From Salegentibacter sediminis (GTDB lineage: Bacteria > Bacteroidota > Bacteroidia > Flavobacteriales > Flavobacteriaceae): a stretch of 64,000 bases of DNA. The notes beneath the pieces were generated by a model that saw only the letters and a list, made by a program, of their open reading frames with translations, was not told the origin of the DNA and made no database searches. The position numbers and the translations under genes were made by a program. Shown in pieces: positions 1 to 7,380 of this stretch. The first letter of the stretch is position 1, and each line of letters opens with the position of its first letter. Location of the stretch: contig NZ_MSJR01000002.1 in the NCBI RefSeq assembly GCF_002078605.1, positions 186,001-250,000 on the forward strand, given 5' to 3'.

Positions 1-153
1 TCATTTCTGCCTTATTATTTCGAACATAATAATTTGAAGACTTTTGATATTGAGGAGGTGGAGAGCCTTCAGTTTTCTATCGGGCCTGGCCTGAATGAAA
101 AGGAAAAATTAGAGAAGCACGGTGTTGGAATTATAAGCGTATCGCTTAAATAG
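1..153 (+). CDS. C-terminal end of an unidentified protein (5' truncated by window edge)
   Basis: Frame 1 is open from the first base to a TAG at 151-153, giving 50 residues that end in KHGVGIISVSLK. The tail alternates short strands and turns (FSIGPGL, GVGIISVSLK), which would suit the last strands of a beta-sandwich domain, but I do not recognise the family. A strong hairpin with a T tract follows 28 bases after the stop, as expected for a real gene end. The start and most of the gene lie outside the window, so no function is offered. Confidence 0.6.
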   Translation, partial: SFLPYYFEHNNLKTFDIEEVESLQFSIGPGLNEKEKLEKHGVGIISVSLK

Positions 154-180
154 CAAATTAAAATCTGCCATAATACAAAA

Positions 181-207
181 AGGTCTTTCAGAATTACTGA
201 AAGACCT
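181..207. terminator. Bidirectional intrinsic terminator
   Basis: A perfect 11-bp stem (AGGTCTTTCAG at 181-191, CTGAAAGACCT at 197-207) closes a 5-base loop. T residues follow on the plus side (TTTCTTT) and on the minus side (TTTTG, complement of 176-180). It lies between the convergent ends of the partial gene and nrdJ, so it can serve both. Confidence 0.85.
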
Positions 208-235
208 TTCTTTAATCTAATCCTACAAGAGTTGT

Positions 236-2791
236 CTATCCACATTTGGAAGAACCGCAGTCCTGACAGGTAAGGCAGCCTTCCTGATACATAAGATTAG
301 ATGAGCCGCAATTGCTGCATTTTTGTTTTGGAGCCAGGGTACCATCGGCGACATAACGCTTCAGGGCTCTTGCCACACCATTTTTCCAGGTGTTTATAGA
401 CTCGCTATCCAGTTGCAGGCTGTTGATGAGGTCTACCACCTTTTCAATAGACATTCCGTGGCGCAAGGTACTTGAAATAAGTTTTGCGTAGTTCCAGTAT
501 TCAGGATTAAACTTATGTGATAATCCTTCAATGGTAGTTTTATAGCCTCGCTTGTTCTGGTACTGAAAATCATACCTTGAGGTTCCGTCTTCGTTTCTGT
601 TCTTGATAATCAGTCCTTCGTTTACCCATCGTGGGATAAGAATTCCATCCTCGTCATCAGAAAATCCGGTAAAGATCTCGTAAGGTCTATCGTCTATAAG
701 TCCTATAAAGGCAATCCATTTGTCTTTGTTGTTCTGAAACCTAACCACATCGGCAGTAAGAACTTCCGGCCTGGTGGTGGGGAAATGAGAGTGATTTTCT
801 GTTTCTTCCTCTTCTTTTTTATCTTCATTTGACAGGAGAACCCCGCTGCGAGAGCCATCCCGATATACGGTTACCCCTTTACAGCCAGCTTGCCAGGCTT
901 CAAGATAAAGCTGACCTACTAATTCTTCGGTAGCATCGTTTGGAAGGTTAATAGTAACACTAATGGAGTGATCTACCCATTTTTGAACCGCTCCCTGCAT
1001 ACGCACTTTGCTTAACCAGTCTACATCGTTAGAGGTAGCCTGGTAATAAGGAGAAGCTTTTACAAGCTCGTCCAATTCGGCCTGGGTGTAATGGCGGTCT
1101 ACATCATGGCCATTAATTTTCATCCATTCCTTGAAACGGTGGTGGAAAACCACATACTCTTCCCAGGAATCGCCAACTTCGTCTACAAAATCAACTCGGG
1201 AATCTTTATCGTTTGGATTTACTTTTCTTCGGCGCTTATAAACAGGAAGAAAAACAGGTTCGATCCCAGAGGTGGTCTGGGTCATTAGGCTGGTGGTTCC
1301 TGTGGGAGCAATGGTAAGTAAGGCGATATTTCTTCGGCCGTACTCCAACATATCATAGTATAATTTTTCATCGGCATCTTTTAGACGGAGAATGAATGGA
1401 TTGTTCTTTTCTCTTTCTGAGTCGAAGATCCCGAAAGCGCCACGTTCTTTTGCTGCATAAACCGATGCCCGGTAAGCTTCCAGGGCAATGGTCTTATGGA
1501 TTTCTGTAGAGAAATCTATGCCTTTATCGCTACCGTATTTAATGCCCAGGGCTGCAAGCATATCACCTTCAGCAGTGATACCTATTCCGGTTCTTCTTCC
1601 TTCGTTTGCTTTCTTCTGAATATTTAGCCAAAGGTTACGCTCCACCCCTTTTATTTCAAGTCCTTCAGGATCGGCGTCAATTTTTTCAATGATCCTGTCA
1701 ATCTTTTCGAGTTCAAGATCAATAATATCATCCATAATTCGCTGAGCGGCTGCGATATGTTTTTTGAAAAGATCAAAGTTGAAACTCGCTTTTTCGGTAA
1801 ATGGATTTTCTACATACGAGAAAAGGTTTATCGCCAATAACCTGCAGGAATCGTAAGGGCAAAGCGGAATTTCCCCACAAGGATTGGTAGATACCGTTTT
1901 GTACCCAAGATCGGCATAACAATCTGGCACCGATTCGTTGATAATGGTGTCCCAGAAAAGAATTCCCGGCTCGGCCGATTTCCAGGCGTTATGAATAATC
2001 TTTTTCCAAAGTTTATCAGCTTCAATCTCCTTGGTGTTCTTTGGGTTTTCACTGAAGATTGGATATTTCTGAACGTAATTTTTATTGTCTTTTACCGCGC
2101 GCATAAATTCATCATCTATACGAACAGAAACATTGGCACCTGTAACTTTGCCCTGTTCCATTTTTGCATTGATGAAATCTTCAGAATCGGGGTGGTTGAT
2201 AGAAACTGAAAGCATAAGGGCACCACGTCTTCCGTCCTGTGCTACTTCACGCGTAGAATTGGAATACCGCTCCATAAAAGGAACAATTCCGGTAGAGGTA
2301 AGAGCTGAATTCTTTACCGCAGAACCTTTAGGACGTATATGAGAAAGGTCATGGCCAACACCACCCCGGCGTTTCATAAGCTGTACCTGCTCCTGATCTA
2401 TTTTCATAATTCCGCCGTAGGAATCTGAATTTCCATCGTTTCCTATCACGAAACAGTTTGAAAGCGAAGCGATCTGGTACGGATTTCCAATTCCCGCCAT
2501 CGGACTGCCCTGTGGAACGATATATTTGAAGTCTTTGATAAGATCAAAAACCTCGTCTTCACTCATCGGATTTGGATAACGTTTTTCGATTCGGGCAATT
2601 TCTTTTGCGATGCGGCGATGCATATCGTTTGGAGTAAGCTCATAAATATTTCCTTCAGAATCCTTCAGGGCATATTTGTTAACCCATACCCGGGCAGCTA
2701 AGTCATCTCCTTTAAAATACTCCAGAGAAGCTTTAAAAGCTTCATCCTGGCTGTAAGTTTTTGGAGGGGCGGTAGTTGTTGGCGCGCTCAT
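236..2791 (-). CDS. nrdJ: Adenosylcobalamin-dependent (class II) ribonucleotide reductase
   Basis: 851 aa, cytoplasmic; reduces ribonucleotides to deoxyribonucleotides with a radical made from coenzyme B12. Visible family marks are SNCFVIGN (C113), the NPCGEIPLCPYDSC block near residue 305, the APTGTTSLMTQTTSGIEPVF loop near residue 495, and a C-terminal Cys-rich tail (CSNCG...CLTCQDCGSSKCG) that probably acts as a zinc ribbon and/or thiol shuttle. No N-terminal ATP-cone is evident, since catalytic-domain sequence begins within about 15 residues. The length is usual for the Bacteroidota form. No partner small subunit lies next to it, which fits class II. The start is the only ATG before the conserved N-terminus. 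No B12 riboswitch is visible upstream. Confidence 0.93.
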   Translation of the reverse strand: MSAPTTTAPPKTYSQDEAFKASLEYFKGDDLAARVWVNKYALKDSEGNIYELTPNDMHRRIAKEIARIEKRYPNPMSEDEVFDLIKDFKYIVPQGSPMAGIGNPYQIASLSNCFVIGNDGNSDSYGGIMKIDQEQVQLMKRRGGVGHDLSHIRPKGSAVKNSALTSTGIVPFMERYSNSTREVAQDGRRGALMLSVSINHPDSEDFINAKMEQGKVTGANVSVRIDDEFMRAVKDNKNYVQKYPIFSENPKNTKEIEADKLWKKIIHNAWKSAEPGILFWDTIINESVPDCYADLGYKTVSTNPCGEIPLCPYDSCRLLAINLFSYVENPFTEKASFNFDLFKKHIAAAQRIMDDIIDLELEKIDRIIEKIDADPEGLEIKGVERNLWLNIQKKANEGRRTGIGITAEGDMLAALGIKYGSDKGIDFSTEIHKTIALEAYRASVYAAKERGAFGIFDSEREKNNPFILRLKDADEKLYYDMLEYGRRNIALLTIAPTGTTSLMTQTTSGIEPVFLPVYKRRRKVNPNDKDSRVDFVDEVGDSWEEYVVFHHRFKEWMKINGHDVDRHYTQAELDELVKASPYYQATSNDVDWLSKVRMQGAVQKWVDHSISVTINLPNDATEELVGQLYLEAWQAGCKGVTVYRDGSRSGVLLSNEDKKEEEETENHSHFPTTRPEVLTADVVRFQNNKDKWIAFIGLIDDRPYEIFTGFSDDEDGILIPRWVNEGLIIKNRNEDGTSRYDFQYQNKRGYKTTIEGLSHKFNPEYWNYAKLISSTLRHGMSIEKVVDLINSLQLDSESINTWKNGVARALKRYVADGTLAPKQKCSNCGSSNLMYQEGCLTCQDCGSSKCG

Positions 2792-3020
2792 ATTATATTT
2801 AAATTTTCAGGTTAGTAATCCAGTTTTTTGAAATACTGTTTTGTAAATATAGATAAACATACACAACAATTTGCATTATTAAAATAAAAAGTTATCAAAA
2901 ATGAATTGTTAATAAGCTGTAAATCAGGTGTATAAAAATTTATCAACAGTTAAAAGTTTACAAATTTTGAAAAAAAGGGAAATTAAATTTGGTGAGAAAT
3001 AAGCTGCTGAATTTGAAGTA
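2792..3020. other. A+T-rich intergenic region upstream of nrdJ
   Basis: About 230 bases without a gene. On the minus strand TATATTTA (2851-2844) resembles the Bacteroidota -7 element TAnnTTTG and could be the nrdJ promoter, but no well-spaced -33 TTTG is visible. I see no cobalamin-riboswitch features (long B12-box helix) and no coding frame of note. Confidence 0.4.
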
Positions 3021-3053
3021 AAAAAAGAGGCCGACTAAAAATTAAGCCGGCCT
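3021..3053 (-). terminator. Terminator of the sus operon
   Basis: The stem AGGCCGACT (3028-3036) pairs with AGCCGGCCT (3045-3053), with one mismatch and an 8-base A/T loop. On the minus strand it is followed by a T tract (complement of AAAAAA at 3021-3026). It sits about 40 bases after the stop of the surface amylase gene, the last gene of the minus-strand sus operon. Confidence 0.82.
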
Positions 3054-3091
3054 TCTTTGAATTAACACCTATGAAAATTCAAAATAGATTC

Positions 3092-4540
3092 TTATTTTGA
3101 AACAGACCAAATGGCATATCCGTTTGCAGGAGCTTCCAGATTGACTGTTCCGTTTTCATCGGAGGTAGGGATGTATGTTGAGTTACCACTGTAATCTAAC
3201 AGGCTAACATTTTTCCAATTTGTTTGAACGTTTCTGCGTTTTGTATTCTCGCTGGTGCTAATATATAGAATTAATCCGGGGTTTTCATTATCTCCGTTTC
3301 TTTTCATAATATATTCGTCATTATCTACATGGAGAAGTTCTATATCTCCTATGGCCAAACTGTTGTGAATCTCAATTAATTGCTGTATTTCAGCCTTGAA
3401 ATTGTCATTTTCATAATCGGAATAAAAAATAGTGGGATATCCGGGATGTGTTAAAATAAATGCATAAGCTTTCATTTTATTTTCCACGGAAATATTATTG
3501 TCTTCATTACTATCTTTTTCGGTATCATGATTTGCGGTAAAGGTTACTGCTTTATCGGGATGGGTTTTCCATAACATATCTCTTTCGAGGTAAGTAAGAT
3601 CATTGTGTCGATCAAAGGCCTCATCCAATTTGTAAAAAGTAGCAAAATCAAAGACGCCACTACCGGTTTTCTCTACATAATTAGCCAGGTTCGATGCATT
3701 TCCATCCCAAAGCTCGGCTACAGAAAAACCACCTACTTCATCCAGCCAGGCTTTAACCACCCAGGGCTCAAAACCAAGAACATAATCGAACCTCCAGCCA
3801 TCGAAGCCCATCTCATTCATGTAATATTTGGCCACCGAATTTTCTTTTTTCCATAGCCAATCCTGCACATATTCCTGATTATGATCCAGGTTGGTTTCCT
3901 CATAAAACAAACTGCCATCATCATAGGGGCTGGTACTGTTTGGATAAAAATTCTCGTAATCGCGGTTAAACCAGCCTGACGCATTTCCGTTTTCCTCATT
4001 AAAAAGGGTCCAGGTTTCTTTTTCCCGATAGGGGTTCCATTCTTTTCCTCCTCCGGAATTATGGTTTATAACGATATCGGCAATTACTTCAAGTCCCAGC
4101 TCATGTGATTTTTCTATGAGGCTTTCCAGCTCAGCTCTTGTCCCGAATCTGGTAGGGATAGTTTGGTGCTGATCATATTCCCCAAAGTCGAAGTAATCTG
4201 AAGGATCGTACCCCATAGAATAGCCTCCCGATTGGCCTTTGGTAGCTACCGGGAACCATAAACGATCTATCCCTGCATCTGCCCAATCTTCCACTTTTTC
4301 TGAAAGTATATTCCACCATTCGTGACGGGGCTCTACATCCCAATAAAAGGTTTGCATCATTACTTTCTGCCCGCTGGAATAATTATTAAGGTCCAGGAAT
4401 TCCTTTTCGTTTGGTTCTACAGGAACCTCTCCGGAATTGCCCTCATCAGGAACCAGGACGGGATCATCATCTTTGGAACAGGAGGTGAAACTCAAAGCGA
4501 GTCCCAAAAACACCGGTAGTATTAATCTTGTTTTTTTCAT
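3092..4540 (-). CDS. SusG-like surface alpha-amylase lipoprotein (GH13)
   Basis: 482 aa. Signal peptide with lipobox ...SFTSC, lipid Cys21, followed by SKDDDP, a tail that in Bacteroidota favours surface display. GH13 regions: I DIVINHN (near 155-161), II GWRFDY with R250 and putative nucleophile D252, III AELWDG with acid/base E276, IV ANHDT (H338, D339). It should cut alpha-1,4 links of starch at the cell surface, feeding SusC/SusD encoded upstream. It is the last gene of the susCDE-G order and is separated from the susE-like gene by a hairpin that may lower its expression. The compact barrel start (MMQTFYWD) resembles the GH13_5/6/7 group rather than Bacteroides SusG with its inserted CBM58, so 'SusG' is a positional and functional analogy. 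Confidence 0.9.
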   Translation of the reverse strand: MKKTRLILPVFLGLALSFTSCSKDDDPVLVPDEGNSGEVPVEPNEKEFLDLNNYSSGQKVMMQTFYWDVEPRHEWWNILSEKVEDWADAGIDRLWFPVATKGQSGGYSMGYDPSDYFDFGEYDQHQTIPTRFGTRAELESLIEKSHELGLEVIADIVINHNSGGGKEWNPYREKETWTLFNEENGNASGWFNRDYENFYPNSTSPYDDGSLFYEETNLDHNQEYVQDWLWKKENSVAKYYMNEMGFDGWRFDYVLGFEPWVVKAWLDEVGGFSVAELWDGNASNLANYVEKTGSGVFDFATFYKLDEAFDRHNDLTYLERDMLWKTHPDKAVTFTANHDTEKDSNEDNNISVENKMKAYAFILTHPGYPTIFYSDYENDNFKAEIQQLIEIHNSLAIGDIELLHVDNDEYIMKRNGDNENPGLILYISTSENTKRRNVQTNWKNVSLLDYSGNSTYIPTSDENGTVNLEAPANGYAIWSVSK

Positions 4541-4552
4541 TTGTTTAGAATT

Positions 4553-4584
4553 AAAAAAGGCTGCCTTCTGAAGACAGCCTTTTT
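4553..4584 (-). terminator. Intra-operon terminator/attenuator between susE-like and amylase genes
   Basis: AAAAAAGGCTGCCTTC and GAAGACAGCCTTTTT form a long stem (arms within 4553-4569 and 4570-4584) with one G-U-type mismatch and almost no loop. On the minus strand it is followed by T residues. It lies in the 58-base gap after the susE-like stop and before the amylase start, so it probably lets only part of the transcripts reach the amylase gene, or stabilises the susCDE message. Confidence 0.7.
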
Positions 4585-4598
4585 GTTAAGATATATAA

Positions 4599-5741
4599 TT
4601 ACTCTGCAGCTTGCGGAATAAGAATATACCGGCCATCAAGTGTGTTAAACCAAATGTCATAAGTTCCGGCAGTTACCGGAATGTTGGCTCCTTTTAATTC
4701 ACTTAGTCCGCTTATGGGTGTATCACCGCCCCAGTCTACGTCCCAGGCATTATCGGCTCTGAATTTAATTTCTCCATCTGTTAATTCGATATCGTTAACA
4801 TACCAAATGTGTGGGTCAAAATCAGATTGAGTCATATCCTGATCGGCATCCCAAGCATCAGCGGTGGCGTCTCCAATAACTCCTATTTCATTGTAAACCG
4901 TAGCTGCTGTTTCATCGATTTCTTCCCAGGTGTAGGTCATATTATCTACATCTACCATCAGGGAATAATAAGCATCAGCATCAACGCCGAATGCAGAAGG
5001 ATCATCAGTATCTCCAGGATTTACAGAAAGAACACCATCTGTACCTCCCCATTGTGGTTGCCATTGTCCAGGAATTTCAAGAAGTTTGAAACCTTCAACA
5101 TCACCACCTCCGGCGAAACGGCCCTGGAAGTAATAAACATTCTCGTTTGCAGGGTCTCTAAACATTGGAGTGTTGTTGTTGTCAGGATCCCATCCTGCTT
5201 CGGTAGCGTCCCCTACAAAGTAAAGCTCTCTTTTAGCAGGCTCTGCTTCTTTTCCACTTTCCGGAAGTTCAACACTAAGGTTCTTTACTTCAGAATATTC
5301 TTCCAAAGGATTACCTTCTCCAGCACCTGCAAAAGCCCGAACTCTAAAGTAAAGATCTCCGGCATTAGGTTCCTCAGTTGCAGGATCATTATCAAGACCT
5401 GCATCTTCGGCCAGGCTTAACATTTGATCTACGGTTACTCCGAGGTTATTTCCTCCTGTATTTCCTAAAATATCGACTACAGTGAAATCGGCATCGGTGC
5501 TTCCCTGAAGTTCGTAGGTGATAGTAGTTGGAGCATCAAAGTCTACCTCATTCCATACAAAGCGCTCTGCAAGGTTTTCCCCCGTGCTACTGGTAAGTAA
5601 GTATACGTCGGAGAAAGAGTTGGTAAATTCAATCCCTTCTGGATCCGGCTGCGCTACAAATACTATATCATCGTCGCTTGTACATGCATTCAAGCTGATT
5701 AACGCGACAAATGCGAATAATAAAATTGAAAGTTTTTTCAT
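4599..5741 (-). CDS. SusE/SusF-like outer-membrane starch-binding lipoprotein
   Basis: 380 aa. Signal peptide with lipobox SLNAC (Cys20) and TSDDD tail, so a likely surface lipoprotein. The N-terminal half (about 30-160) looks like the SusE N-terminal Ig-like domain: FTNSFSDVYLLTSS, then a strand-rich stretch ending in YFRVRAF. Two related glycan-binding modules follow, starting ELYFVGDATEAGWDPDNN (about 172) and EIGVIGDATADAWDADQD (about 285), each with conserved Trp residues that could stack on alpha-glucan. It has no catalytic motif. It lies between susD and the amylase and should hold starch at the surface. SusE versus SusF cannot be settled, because one gene fills both places here. Confidence 0.88.
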   Translation of the reverse strand: MKKLSILLFAFVALISLNACTSDDDIVFVAQPDPEGIEFTNSFSDVYLLTSSTGENLAERFVWNEVDFDAPTTITYELQGSTDADFTVVDILGNTGGNNLGVTVDQMLSLAEDAGLDNDPATEEPNAGDLYFRVRAFAGAGEGNPLEEYSEVKNLSVELPESGKEAEPAKRELYFVGDATEAGWDPDNNNTPMFRDPANENVYYFQGRFAGGGDVEGFKLLEIPGQWQPQWGGTDGVLSVNPGDTDDPSAFGVDADAYYSLMVDVDNMTYTWEEIDETAATVYNEIGVIGDATADAWDADQDMTQSDFDPHIWYVNDIELTDGEIKFRADNAWDVDWGGDTPISGLSELKGANIPVTAGTYDIWFNTLDGRYILIPQAAE

Positions 5742-5760
5742 TTTTAATGTGATTATAAAA

Positions 5761-7356
5761 TTAATATCCTGGATTTTGTGTTAAGTTGGTGTTTACGCCT
5801 AAGTCTGAAGCCGGGATTGGCATAAGGTCTCTGTAAGCTCCTGTAGTAGTTCCCTGAGGAACATTTCCTTTCCATGGCCATACGCCGCGGTCTGAAAATA
5901 CCCCGAATCTTATGCGATCTGTTCTGCGGTGGCCTTCCCAGTAAAGTTCTCTTGCACGTTCATCAAGGATGAAATCTAAACTAAGATCCCCTTCAGAAAT
6001 GTTATTGCTTGGATTGCCGTAAGCTCTCTCACGTAAATCATTGATTAATCTGGTTGCTTCAGAAAGACTTCCGCCTCCCCCTTGCAGGTGTGCTTCAGCA
6101 TACATTAGATAAGCATCGGCCAGGCGGAACATTGGGAAATCGTTATCTGGAAATTCTCCGGTGCTGTCTTTACCGGGATTTCCGTCTACATCTACGTTTT
6201 TAAATTTTGTAACGGCATATCCATCGGTAAAGCTGGAGAGGTCATTGATCTCTTTTGTTTGTCCTTCAGTAAAGAACAAAGCTCTGTTATCGGCAGATTC
6301 AGCTTCTCCCGGGAACTGTTCTACCAGGGCAGAGGTAGTTCTTAATCCGGCCCAACCGCTGCTAACTCCAAAGTCTGCAGGATCCATATCACCACCTACA
6401 GATGCATGAATGAGGAATGCCATTCCGCCGTAACTTTGAGTATTGTTACCATCAAAAGTTATAGGAAAAATAATTTCCTTTTGAGCTCCGTTTTTATCGT
6501 TGTCTGCAAGGAAAAGCTTCTGGTAATCATCTACAAGTTCATAGTTGGTATTAATCACTTTTTGAGAATACTCCATAGCCTTATCATATTGGGGAGTCCC
6601 GGTATAAACTTCGGCATTAAGATAAAGTTTAGACAACAGCATCCAAACTGCGGCCTGGTTGGCACGTCCATATTCTGCAGAACCTACCGGAGTGATCTCA
6701 TCCTCAATTGCTTCCAATTCGGTTTTAATGTAAGTGAACAACTCCTGACTTTGAATTTGCTCCGGAAGGAAGGCTCCAATAGGGTCTTCTTCAGTTACAA
6801 AAGGAGGATTCCCAAACAAATCTAAAGCATGGTAATAATGAAGTGCTCTAAGGAACCTGGCTTCGGCACGGTAGCCCAGAATATTTTCTCTATCAGCAGC
6901 TTCAACTCCTCTGGAATCCAAAAGCTCGGGAGTGGTTTGTCGCAAAAATTCGTTGGTAAGTGCTACCTGGTACATCAATCTAGAGTACATGGTTCTAATA
7001 AACTCATTTCCTGAAGTCCAGTTTTGGGCGTGAAGGTCTTTTATGGTACCATCATTCCAACCAATTACTGCATTTTCGGTAGTTAATTCCTGCATCATCC
7101 AGTATAGTCTCAAATACTGAGAAAAACCTTCGTCAAGACCTTGCAGGTCGGGATTTCCGGCTGGTCCTTCCTGGCCGCTAACAGCCAGACCGGCATATAG
7201 TTTTGCTAAAAACTGCTTGTAAGCCTCGGGGCTATCGAAGGTAGCTTCAGCTGTGCTCCTGTTATCTTCAGGTTGCAATTCCAGGTCGCTCTCGCACGAC
7301 CAGAATAGGGCCACCCCAAGAAAAACGAGCAGAATTGATTTAAATGTTTTAAACAT
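5761..7356 (-). CDS. susD: SusD-family starch-binding outer-membrane lipoprotein
   Basis: 531 aa, RagB/SusD family. Lipobox ALFWSC with Cys21. Helical TPR-like body with family landmarks: RAEARFLRALHYYHALDLFGNPPFVTE (near 160), the FRLADAYLMYAEAHL region (near 415), and RARELYWEGHRRTDRIRFG near the C-terminus, ending LTQNPGY. It forms the lid of the SusC channel and delivers maltooligosaccharides to it. It lies 24 bases after susC in the same operon. Specificity for starch is inferred from the amylase, susE-like and maltose genes around it. Length and ends are normal for the family. Confidence 0.93.
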   Translation of the reverse strand: MFKTFKSILLVFLGVALFWSCESDLELQPEDNRSTAEATFDSPEAYKQFLAKLYAGLAVSGQEGPAGNPDLQGLDEGFSQYLRLYWMMQELTTENAVIGWNDGTIKDLHAQNWTSGNEFIRTMYSRLMYQVALTNEFLRQTTPELLDSRGVEAADRENILGYRAEARFLRALHYYHALDLFGNPPFVTEEDPIGAFLPEQIQSQELFTYIKTELEAIEDEITPVGSAEYGRANQAAVWMLLSKLYLNAEVYTGTPQYDKAMEYSQKVINTNYELVDDYQKLFLADNDKNGAQKEIIFPITFDGNNTQSYGGMAFLIHASVGGDMDPADFGVSSGWAGLRTTSALVEQFPGEAESADNRALFFTEGQTKEINDLSSFTDGYAVTKFKNVDVDGNPGKDSTGEFPDNDFPMFRLADAYLMYAEAHLQGGGGSLSEATRLINDLRERAYGNPSNNISEGDLSLDFILDERARELYWEGHRRTDRIRFGVFSDRGVWPWKGNVPQGTTTGAYRDLMPIPASDLGVNTNLTQNPGY

Positions 7357-7380
7357 AGCTAGTATATTATTTTGTTATTA

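Noticed and set aside
2940-2948. TTATCAACA as a DnaA box or origin
   Set aside because: A single copy with one mismatch, no cluster, no dnaA/dnaN nearby.
4809-5420. Open frame of 203 codons on the plus strand
   Set aside because: It runs antisense through the well-supported susE-like gene, has odd composition and no start context; it is a shadow frame.
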